Part shown: positions 7,210-14,637 of the stretch, in pieces
Layout: each line of letters begins with the position of its first letter
Numbering within the stretch: the stretch's first letter is position 1
DNA from: Paracoccaceae bacterium
GTDB taxonomy: Bacteria; Pseudomonadota; Alphaproteobacteria; Rhodobacterales; Rhodobacteraceae
Direction of reading: 5' to 3'
DNA: 64,000 nt
NCBI GenBank assembly: GCA_003605175.1
Contig: QWDA01000008.1
Location: 1-64,000, forward strand
Notes under the pieces: model-generated
Seen by the model: only the letters and a program-made list of their open reading frames with translations
Databases searched by the model: none
What the model was told of the DNA's origin: nothing
Position numbers and translations under genes: made by a program

Positions 7210-9683
7210 AGCTGTACGAGCGCTTTGCCGACAAGGGCTATCACACGAGCATTCTCACGACCTTCGGGATCGATTTCGACGCCTACGAGAATATCGTTCT
7301 GCCGCGCCTTCGCGGTGCGGGCTGTCGCAACAACATCGTCGTTCCCGACGCAAGAATGCTGACCCACGCCCTCACCGGCGCTTCGACACTGCCTGACCAT
7401 GCGGGCAAGCTCTACACGGTCACGGGCGCGACCGCCCGCCAGATGTTTCACCCGAAGCTGTTCCTGCAAATCGGACGAAAGGGCGGTCGCATCATTGTCG
7501 GCTCCGCGAACCTGACCTCATCGGGTCTGGCGGGCAATCTCGAATTGGTCGGTATGATCAGCTGCGGTGAAGAGGATTCCGCAGAACAGCGTATGGTCGC
7601 AGCGGCATGGCACTATCTGACGCGCTTTGTCGGTGACGATCAGGAAGCGCTGCGCGGCCAGCAAGACTGGATGCTGGCAAGAGCGCCGTGGCTCCGGCAG
7701 GCGGTCGCTTCGACCGAAAAGATGGGCCTCGCCGACCAGACCGAAGCCGCGTTCCTGACAACCGGAAACGAGACCGGCATCGGCCAGCGCTTCGCCGATC
7801 TGATCGACGAACCGGTCACACGGTTGATCGTCGTAAGCCCGTATTGGGACATGGGCCTTGCGGCGCTGTCCTATCTGAACGAGCGGCTATCTCCGGAAGA
7901 GGTTTCTGTGGTGATCGACCCTGCTGTTGTTCAGTTCCCGAAGGACGCCGTAAGCGCACTACCCAATATCAAGCTGTACCGTCGGAACGGATTTAGAGAA
8001 GGACGTTTCATCCACGCAAAAACCATCATCGCGCAAACACAAAACGCGGATCACGTTTTGCTCGGCAGCGCCAACTGCACACTCGCGGCACTCGGTCGCG
8101 AGGGCTATGTCGGTGAGAACGAAGAGGTCTGCCTCTATCGACGACTGCCGCCAGACACCATCATCCAGGCGCTCGACCTCGCCGGTGTCCTCGATGACGA
8201 ACACACGATCGAGCCCGCAGAAATCGACGAACCCGAACTCGATGACGGTCTGCCGCTGGAAGAGCTGGCAGAACAAGCTCCCGGCCAATTCGAAGTCAGG
8301 GTCGATGTGCTGGTCTGGCGACCTGCACCGTCCATCGATCCCGCCGTTTGCACCATCGAGTTGCTCGACCAGAACGGATCGGTAGTTCCTTGCTCCTTGT
8401 CGCCGCTTCACAGCGAGCGCAGCCCGCGATTCCAGATTTCCGGGACAGAGGTCAGGCCGTCCTTCGCCCGCCTGGTCTATTCCGACGGCCACCGCTCGGC
8501 ACTCGCCATCGTCACGCTCATCGACCGTCTAAGCTCTGCCATCAGGGAGACGCGCTCGCGCAAGACGGAGAATGCCCTCCGCGATCTCGATGAAGAAACC
8601 GAAGCCGGTCTGATGCTGATGGAGGTGCTCGATGTCCTCGAACGGCTCGAACCGGAAGCCGACAAGGATAAAGCGCCGATCTCGATCCCGAAGGCCGGTC
8701 ACGGAAACGACGACGAGGCCGCGACGCACTATGAAGTGCTCAGCTACGAACAGTTTATCGCCGGTCGACGTCCGCGCACTGCTCAAGCGAGCCTGACGCA
8801 TAACAGCCTCGCAGGGAGTGAAGTCTCGCTCGTACGCGGATTCCTGAACCGCATCCTCGGCATGGACGGACAGCGCGACGAGATTGACGAGCCCGATGAT
8901 GACGACCTGATGCGCGATGCGTTCAATCTCGGCGATGAAACCGACAACGCGGAAGCCGCCATCGCCGCTGGCGCGGAATTCGGGAAAGACGAGAAGACGC
9001 CGGAAGAGGAAGAGCGGGAGGAAGCGGCGCGCAAACGCAAAGCGGCACAGCGCAAAGCCACCAAAGACCAGCTCGTCAGCGCAGCACGCAAGTTCGGACA
9101 GCGTATAAAGGACCGACAGGAATCCGGACAGCTGGACAATCACGACATCCTGCGCCTGCGCGCACTACTGATGATTATCGCGGCTTCATCGTGGAAGGGA
9201 TCGGAAGGCAAGAAGGGCAAACAACCACCGCGCTCCTCGATCCAGGTCCTGCCTGCCGAAGGCGACACGAACAGCTGGCCCTTTGTCATGGGACGGCTGC
9301 TATTCACTGTGTTCGGCGGCAACGATCCGGCCATCCGTCAGCTTTACCTAAGCAACGAACACGATCAGATACCGGACGACATCGTCGAGTGCTGGGCGAC
9401 CTGCTATTGGTGCTTCCAGGCCTGCATGCAGGCCCCGATCTCGGAAATCGAGAAGACCCGGATCAGCAAGTATTTCGGCCCGATCGCTTCCTATGCCTAC
9501 ACCATGACACTCCCGACCAAAGCCGAACTGATCGGCGATGATGTCATGACCATCATCGACGGCATGAACACGCGCTATGCGGAGAAGCTCGGCATTGAAC
9601 CGGCGTCCATCGAGAACGGCCACCGGTCGTTTGTCGAGAACCTGTTCGCGCTCGATCAAGCGGCAACCCGATCTGCATCCTGA
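7206..9683 (+). CDS. Phospholipase-D-fold nuclease-like protein with two HxK motifs
   Basis: An 825-residue protein with two PLD half-sites. The first is FHPKLFLQIGRKGG followed by GSANLTSSG (about residues 81-107); the second is FIHAKTIIAQ followed by GSANCT (about residues 268-291). HxK plus GSxN elements form the composite active site of PLD-superfamily nucleases. The rest is unassigned; around residues 580-630 there is a very acidic stretch and then a Lys/Arg/Glu-rich, probably coiled-coil segment (EEEEREEAARKRKAAQRKA). The gene is translationally coupled to the previous one (ATGA) and its 3' end overlaps the convergent ardC by 28 bp. PLD-fold effectors occur in several anti-phage systems, so a nuclease effector role is plausible. 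Confidence 0.8.
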   Translation: MKLYERFADKGYHTSILTTFGIDFDAYENIVLPRLRGAGCRNNIVVPDARMLTHALTGASTLPDHAGKLYTVTGATARQMFHPKLFLQIGRKGGRIIVGSANLTSSGLAGNLELVGMISCGEEDSAEQRMVAAAWHYLTRFVGDDQEALRGQQDWMLARAPWLRQAVASTEKMGLADQTEAAFLTTGNETGIGQRFADLIDEPVTRLIVVSPYWDMGLAALSYLNERLSPEEVSVVIDPAVVQFPKDAVSALPNIKLYRRNGFREGRFIHAKTIIAQTQNADHVLLGSANCTLAALGREGYVGENEEVCLYRRLPPDTIIQALDLAGVLDDEHTIEPAEIDEPELDDGLPLEELAEQAPGQFEVRVDVLVWRPAPSIDPAVCTIELLDQNGSVVPCSLSPLHSERSPRFQISGTEVRPSFARLVYSDGHRSALAIVTLIDRLSSAIRETRSRKTENALRDLDEETEAGLMLMEVLDVLERLEPEADKDKAPISIPKAGHGNDDEAATHYEVLSYEQFIAGRRPRTAQASLTHNSLAGSEVSLVRGFLNRILGMDGQRDEIDEPDDDDLMRDAFNLGDETDNAEAAIAAGAEFGKDEKTPEEEEREEAARKRKAAQRKATKDQLVSAARKFGQRIKDRQESGQLDNHDILRLRALLMIIAASSWKGSEGKKGKQPPRSSIQVLPAEGDTNSWPFVMGRLLFTVFGGNDPAIRQLYLSNEHDQIPDDIVECWATCYWCFQACMQAPISEIEKTRISKYFGPIASYAYTMTLPTKAELIGDDVMTIIDGMNTRYAEKLGIEPASIENGHRSFVENLFALDQAATRSAS

Positions 9684-10567
9684 AGCTGATGAAGATAGTC
9701 GACGGCACGCTGCGCATGAGCGGCAGCGCCGAAGATCGCGCGCCTGTCGTCTTTCAGCACCTTGAGCCACGAGCCGATATAGGCGGCGTGATCATCACGG
9801 TCTTCGAGTTCGAGACCGAGATCAGCACTGAGGAAGGCGGCACCAAGCTCGGCCACGAGTTCTTCACGGGCATACCCGGCATCGCCGAACTGCTTGCGTC
9901 CGAAGGAACGATCAAGGCGGTCCTCATGCCGCGTCCAGTGCACGCTCTCATGAGCGAGTGTTGCGTAGTAGCGCTGCGCATCTACGAAGGTCTCGAACGG
10001 CGGCATCTGGATATGGTCGGTATCTATCCGGTAGTAAGCAGAATTCCCGCCAGTCTCGATACGGGCACCGGTGGCACCGAAGAACGCCTCGGCGCGTTCG
10101 TCACGCTCGTCGGGATTTTCGGCACCGTCAGCGATCGCGTAGTAGTGCGCAGGCAGGCCTTCGATCTGCTCGACGTTGAAGACAGTGTAGCCCTTCATGA
10201 AGGGGATGGTGACATCGACATCATTGCCGGAGACGTCATCGGTCTCGGTCTTGACGATGGTGTTGGCATAGACGACTGGCGATCCCTTCTCGCCCTTGCA
10301 GACATGGGCACCAAGCTCAAGCGCCTGCTTGAAGGTCATCCAGATCGGGGCGGCAAAGCCGCGTTCCATCGCAGATGCCCAAAGGGTCAGGACGTTGATC
10401 CCGCTGTAGCCTTCGCCGTTGAAACGAAGTGGCCGCGTGACCGGCCCTGCGGCATGAGCGGCGTTCCAGGGCTGGGTCCAGGGCTTCACCCCTTGCTCCA
10501 GTGCACCGACGATTTGATCGGTGATGCGGGTGTAGATGTCTTGCCGCGGTGTCTTGGTCGTAGTCAT
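9656..10567 (-). CDS. ardC: ArdC-like antirestriction protein (ssDNA-binding + zincin metallopeptidase)
   Basis: About 303 residues. The N-terminal ArdC domain (DIYTRITDQIVGALEQGVKPWTQPW, then GINVLTLW and GEKGSPVVYA) is the ssDNA-binding region of plasmid antirestriction proteins. The C-terminal half has the zincin motif LAHESVHWT (HExxH) and a downstream EELVAELGAAFL helix supplying a further ligand. ArdC-type proteins protect incoming ssDNA from restriction. ATG 10567 is chosen over the upstream open frame because AAAGGAGACC lies at the right distance. It lies downstream of the helicase gene after a 198-bp gap, so it may have its own promoter. Such a gene is usual on conjugative elements and hints how this island moved. 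Confidence 0.88.
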   Translation of the reverse strand: MTTTKTPRQDIYTRITDQIVGALEQGVKPWTQPWNAAHAAGPVTRPLRFNGEGYSGINVLTLWASAMERGFAAPIWMTFKQALELGAHVCKGEKGSPVVYANTIVKTETDDVSGNDVDVTIPFMKGYTVFNVEQIEGLPAHYYAIADGAENPDERDERAEAFFGATGARIETGGNSAYYRIDTDHIQMPPFETFVDAQRYYATLAHESVHWTRHEDRLDRSFGRKQFGDAGYAREELVAELGAAFLSADLGLELEDRDDHAAYIGSWLKVLKDDRRAIFGAAAHAQRAVDYLHQLQDADRVAA

Positions 10568-10765
10568 GATGGTCTCCTTTCGCTGTAAGTCCTTGAGGAC
10601 GCGAAAGAAGAAGGACGGGCGTAAAAGCCGGACAGTCACCGCCGAAGGCGGGGAACTGGCAACACGATTAAGCGGGCAGCCTGTTGACCGGACGGCGCGC
10701 CCGGCCAGAAAAGCGTCAAACCTCAAGGACAGACGGCGACAAGGAGAGCCAACGCACCAATGGCC

Positions 10766-12631
10766 TTAGCCGTCAGGGACGATTTCAGCGCCGTCGATCT
10801 GCTGGACTCCGGCAGGGATCAGAAGCTCTTCGAGCCATGCGAAAGCGTTGCCACGCTCGGCGCAGTAGGAAAAGAACGCTCTCTGCATCGCGCGCGTAAA
10901 GGCGACAAAGAACGAGTTCAGCTCTTCGCCTTGATCCGGATCGAGGCTCCACCAAGTCCGATCATCAAGCCCGAAGAAGATCATGGTGTGGAACTCAAGC
11001 CCTTTGCTCTTGTGAATGGTCATGAGCGGAACCTGGCCTTTGCCCTCGAAGCGATCGAGCACTTCGGTCCAGTTTGCCGCGTCTGCAACGCATTCGCGCA
11101 TGAGCAGCCTGAAGCCCTCGCGAACACGGGCAAAGTCGGCATCGCGCTGATACTCGGGGTAGGCCCTACGCAGGCGATCGGCTCGCGCAAAATCCAGTGC
11201 CTGGGCAACGACTCTGTCGGCCAAGGCTCCATCGGGCTCGGCTTCATTCATGGTGCGCCGCAGCTGCCGAGAGAAGTCTTCAATTTCACGCTGCAAACGT
11301 TCCTGACCTTGTTCATCTTCAGGGCTGATACACGCCAAAGCTTGGAATCGTTCCTGCGCAGCATTCCAGGCCTCGGGCGCGCGCACATTGGCCCCCAGCC
11401 GCAGTAGAGGCAGGATCACCTCGGTGAACGACTCTGCGAGCAAATCCTGGATCGCGATCTCGCCGACATTCCTCGCGAGGTTTCTTAGGGTAAGGCCTTC
11501 GCCCGCCAATACAGGAGCCAGCTCATCCTCGACGTTGTTTGCGCGCATGCGCACAAGAATGGCTATATCGTGTGGCTCGACGTGGCCTTGATCGACCTCC
11601 GCCCGTATCCACCTCGCAATTTGAGCGGCCTCTTGTTGGCGGTCTTGGAACTGCCAGATCGCCGCCGTATCACCATCGACGGCAAGTTGGCCGCGCGCCT
11701 GCACTTCCTCTACATCGGGATCAATGCGCCGCGCTATGACATGCTGGATCGCGACCAATGCCTCATGTGATCGCCAGTTGCAGAGCAGGGCATAGCGAAC
11801 AGCATTGAAGTCCGCCGTGAACTCATCGAATGCGTTGTCCATTGCGCCTGCCCAGCCCATTATCTTCTGCTTGTCGTCTCCGACTGCCGTAAACACAGTA
11901 TTGCCGCCCGTGAATGCAGTTTTGACAAGTTCGTACTGGGCGTAGGTGGTGTCCTGGAATTCATCAAGAAACACATGCGGATAGGTCAAAAGAAGGCCGC
12001 GTTTGATCCGAGGGTTGGTACGCAGTAGGTACTCGACCAGCCGATTGATCATCGCAAAGGTCAGCAATGCGCCGTTCGGCATTGCGTACTGGTCATCCCA
12101 GTAAGCCTGAACCAAGTCACGCGCCTGCAAATTTAAGCCCGCATCTTCGATTGGCAAAGTGATACGGGCGACCGCTTTGTCGAAGCGGTCTGCGCTTACA
12201 TCGCGTCGCCCGTGCCTTTGCAAGAATGCGTCGAAGTCGCGTCTGGTCGGGAAGGCGATGCCGTAGTCCGCTGGCGGGCGATAGGCTTCGGGAACCGCGA
12301 GCCGAAAGTGATCGAGCAGATGCTTTGTAAAAGCATCGAACGTCATCGAATGAAACCGGCGAGCCTGATCCTGGGGACATCGCTGGCGAACACGCGCGGC
12401 AAGGTTCTGTGCGGCATCCCGTTTGAAACTGATCGCAAGGATACGTTTCGGCTGAGGACAGAGACCGGTTTGCAAAAGATAGGTCGCTTTTTGAGCGAGG
12501 AACTCAGTCTTTCCCGCTCCCGCACCTGCCGTAACGCAAACACTCTGTCCGGTTTCGCGAAGTGCTTCCCATGCCCGCTGCTCAAGGTCGTCAACGCCTT
12601 GCGGCAGCCACTCTTCCGGCAGGACGAGCAT
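10766..12631 (-). CDS. UvrD/Rep-like SF1 helicase, GajB-like partner of the OLD nuclease
   Basis: A 621-residue SF1A helicase. Motif I is TAGAGAGKTEFLAQKA, motif II LDEFQDTTY, motif III GDDKQKIMGWAGA, motif IV NWRSHEA, motif V TIHKSKGLEF and motif VI FVAFTRAMQRAFF. It begins with ATG 12631, whose last base is shared with the TGA of the upstream OLD gene (ATGA). Pairing with an OLD nuclease matches class 2 OLD loci and the Gabija (GajA/GajB) defence system. It is longer than typical GajB (about 500 residues), so Gabija-like is safer than Gabija. Confidence 0.85.
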   Translation of the reverse strand: MLVLPEEWLPQGVDDLEQRAWEALRETGQSVCVTAGAGAGKTEFLAQKATYLLQTGLCPQPKRILAISFKRDAAQNLAARVRQRCPQDQARRFHSMTFDAFTKHLLDHFRLAVPEAYRPPADYGIAFPTRRDFDAFLQRHGRRDVSADRFDKAVARITLPIEDAGLNLQARDLVQAYWDDQYAMPNGALLTFAMINRLVEYLLRTNPRIKRGLLLTYPHVFLDEFQDTTYAQYELVKTAFTGGNTVFTAVGDDKQKIMGWAGAMDNAFDEFTADFNAVRYALLCNWRSHEALVAIQHVIARRIDPDVEEVQARGQLAVDGDTAAIWQFQDRQQEAAQIARWIRAEVDQGHVEPHDIAILVRMRANNVEDELAPVLAGEGLTLRNLARNVGEIAIQDLLAESFTEVILPLLRLGANVRAPEAWNAAQERFQALACISPEDEQGQERLQREIEDFSRQLRRTMNEAEPDGALADRVVAQALDFARADRLRRAYPEYQRDADFARVREGFRLLMRECVADAANWTEVLDRFEGKGQVPLMTIHKSKGLEFHTMIFFGLDDRTWWSLDPDQGEELNSFFVAFTRAMQRAFFSYCAERGNAFAWLEELLIPAGVQQIDGAEIVPDG

Positions 12632-14625
12632 CAGTCTTCATCCGGTTCGGGAAACAAGACCTCTTTCACGTTCGCGATCAGTGCGCGCAGCTCCACTGGC
12701 GCTCGACGAGCCAACTGCCTACGCGTGATCCTGTTCAGCGCGACGAGATGGGTTTCCGGCTTGCTGCGGCTCAGGAAGAGATACGGATACCACGCGAAGC
12801 AGTCGTTCCACGCATCGTCTTCGTAGAGGTCCGGATTCCCGTTTGTCTTGAGGACTACCCTCTTCTTTTCAGCGATGGCCTCTGGGGTCCTCCTTGGACC
12901 CCGCCCGCCCGGGTTTGGATGCTGATACGCTGCCGGAAAGGCAAACAGCATCGCGAAATCCAGATCGATGGGATCTGAGAAATACACGGCCTCATGCTTG
13001 AGAGCCTGTAGCCAATCATTGTCTTCCCAGTCGTCCGTGACGTCGTCGTCTTCTAATTCCTCCAGGTCGTCGAGATCGATTGTTTCGTCTTCGACAAGCG
13101 GATTATCGGCAAGGTCCCGACCGATCTCTCCCAAGGCTTCGACAACTGTTCGGATATTATTGGCACCCCCGTGGACGCGGCCCAAATCAAAATCGAGCAG
13201 CGTTGCATGCGGAATGTCCAGATCGGTCATCAGCCGCCAGAAGTGAGAGACGTAGCGCCCACCTAAGGGAACGACCGGTACGAATGACGGGTCGAGCGGT
13301 ACGTCCATTGCCTCGGCAAGTCGGGGCAAGACGATCCTCTCGGAATCGCCCTCCGCCAAAATAACAAAACGGGCGAAATAAAGTTCGGGGTAGGACCGCA
13401 CCGCGAGGCGAACATAGTTTGCCGCTTCGGCATCGTCATCCGGCAGCGTAAGCGCCTTGACAGATGCAGTTCTGGTCGCGGGGTTGAGTCGGAAATATCG
13501 GACTTCTTCGGCCTCAATTCGATTCAAGATGCTGGCACTGTGGCTTGAGATGAGAGCCTGCGCGGTGTGCATTTCGCCGATTTCCCGCGCCTGCGTCATG
13601 ATCCGCGATAGGAAGAATGGCGATAGGCTGTTTTCAGGCTCTTCGATCGCCAGAATGGTGAGGTGTGTACGCCTCAGCTTCTCCTGATCGAAGGGACTAT
13701 CCGCGGCATCAAGCGAGAGCGCTTCCTGCTCGGTCTCCAACGTCGCAGCCGTCAAGGCAATATGGAATAGAGAGCGCTGCCCGTCGCTGAGCTCTGTGAG
13801 AGTACGTTCGCGTCCGGCCGCGTCGGGATGGAAGGCAAACTCGGCGCGCCGCACAAGCTCTTCTATTCTGCTTTCGATCAGTCGAAGGCTGGGGGTTGTG
13901 TCGGTGTCGCCTTCATATACCTGCTGCCAGCGGCGCGTCAGGCGCTCGGTGATGAAGTTGGCCGGGGGTTCGCGATCAAACTGATTTTGAATCAGTTCTG
14001 CACCTTCCGTCGCTCGCTCGGCAAGGGCCGCCGACCATAGCGCGGCCTTCCAGAGGCGACCTTTCAAAAGCTCGGTTACGCGATCGGTAGCGTTGCGAAG
14101 TGCCGGAACATAGACAAGCTGAATGCTCGCGCGGTCAACGGCTGAGACCTTTGGACACATCTCCCAATCGAACGCATCATCAAGCGTCGTGATCCACCTG
14201 ATATCCTCTTCGACCGTCCCATCTGGTGTTCCGTCTTCAATCCAGGTTGCTACGAGACGAATCCGTACCTTCAGCGGTTCGTCGGGGCCGGAGGCGGCCA
14301 TGTGATTGAAGAAATCGGGAACGGCATCAACGCCGTCTTCATCTTCGTCTTCGTCATCAAGCTCGGGAAAACCGAACAGGCACTCGATCTCCAGAGAGCG
14401 TCCGTCCGGCAGCTCTTCTTCATTGTTGGCAATATGGAAGTCGCTCTTGGTGACAGTCCGCTCGGACCTGATGACACCGAAGAGGCGCGCGAGCGCTTGG
14501 AATACAGCCGTTTTGCCCGAACCATTGCCACCAACAAAGGCTGTCACGGATTCCTGCAAATCAAGCTCTGTACGCTGCGGACCAAAACACCGAAAATTTC
14601 GTATGAAGACTTTCTCGATCTTCAT
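12631..14625 (-). CDS. OLD-family ATPase/TOPRIM nuclease, GajA-like
   Basis: A 664-residue protein. The N-terminal ABC-type ATPase has GGNGSGKTAVFQAL (Walker A), LSDGQRSLFHI (signature), LAIEEPENSLSP (Walker B) and ISSHSAS (H-loop). The C-terminal TOPRIM has VILAEGDSERIVLPRL, giving the catalytic Glu, and LLDFDLGR, giving the D-x-D. This is the architecture of OLD nucleases and of GajA. The acidic insert (DDEDEDEDGVD, and EDDDVTDDWEDNDW near the C-terminus) is unusual. Its start lies 12 bp after the hsdR stop, so it is probably cotranscribed with the restriction operon. Role: nucleotide-sensitive DNA nicking during phage infection, by analogy with Gabija. Confidence 0.85.
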   Translation of the reverse strand: MKIEKVFIRNFRCFGPQRTELDLQESVTAFVGGNGSGKTAVFQALARLFGVIRSERTVTKSDFHIANNEEELPDGRSLEIECLFGFPELDDEDEDEDGVDAVPDFFNHMAASGPDEPLKVRIRLVATWIEDGTPDGTVEEDIRWITTLDDAFDWEMCPKVSAVDRASIQLVYVPALRNATDRVTELLKGRLWKAALWSAALAERATEGAELIQNQFDREPPANFITERLTRRWQQVYEGDTDTTPSLRLIESRIEELVRRAEFAFHPDAAGRERTLTELSDGQRSLFHIALTAATLETEQEALSLDAADSPFDQEKLRRTHLTILAIEEPENSLSPFFLSRIMTQAREIGEMHTAQALISSHSASILNRIEAEEVRYFRLNPATRTASVKALTLPDDDAEAANYVRLAVRSYPELYFARFVILAEGDSERIVLPRLAEAMDVPLDPSFVPVVPLGGRYVSHFWRLMTDLDIPHATLLDFDLGRVHGGANNIRTVVEALGEIGRDLADNPLVEDETIDLDDLEELEDDDVTDDWEDNDWLQALKHEAVYFSDPIDLDFAMLFAFPAAYQHPNPGGRGPRRTPEAIAEKKRVVLKTNGNPDLYEDDAWNDCFAWYPYLFLSRSKPETHLVALNRITRRQLARRAPVELRALIANVKEVLFPEPDED

Positions 14626-14637
14626 GAATTCACTCCA

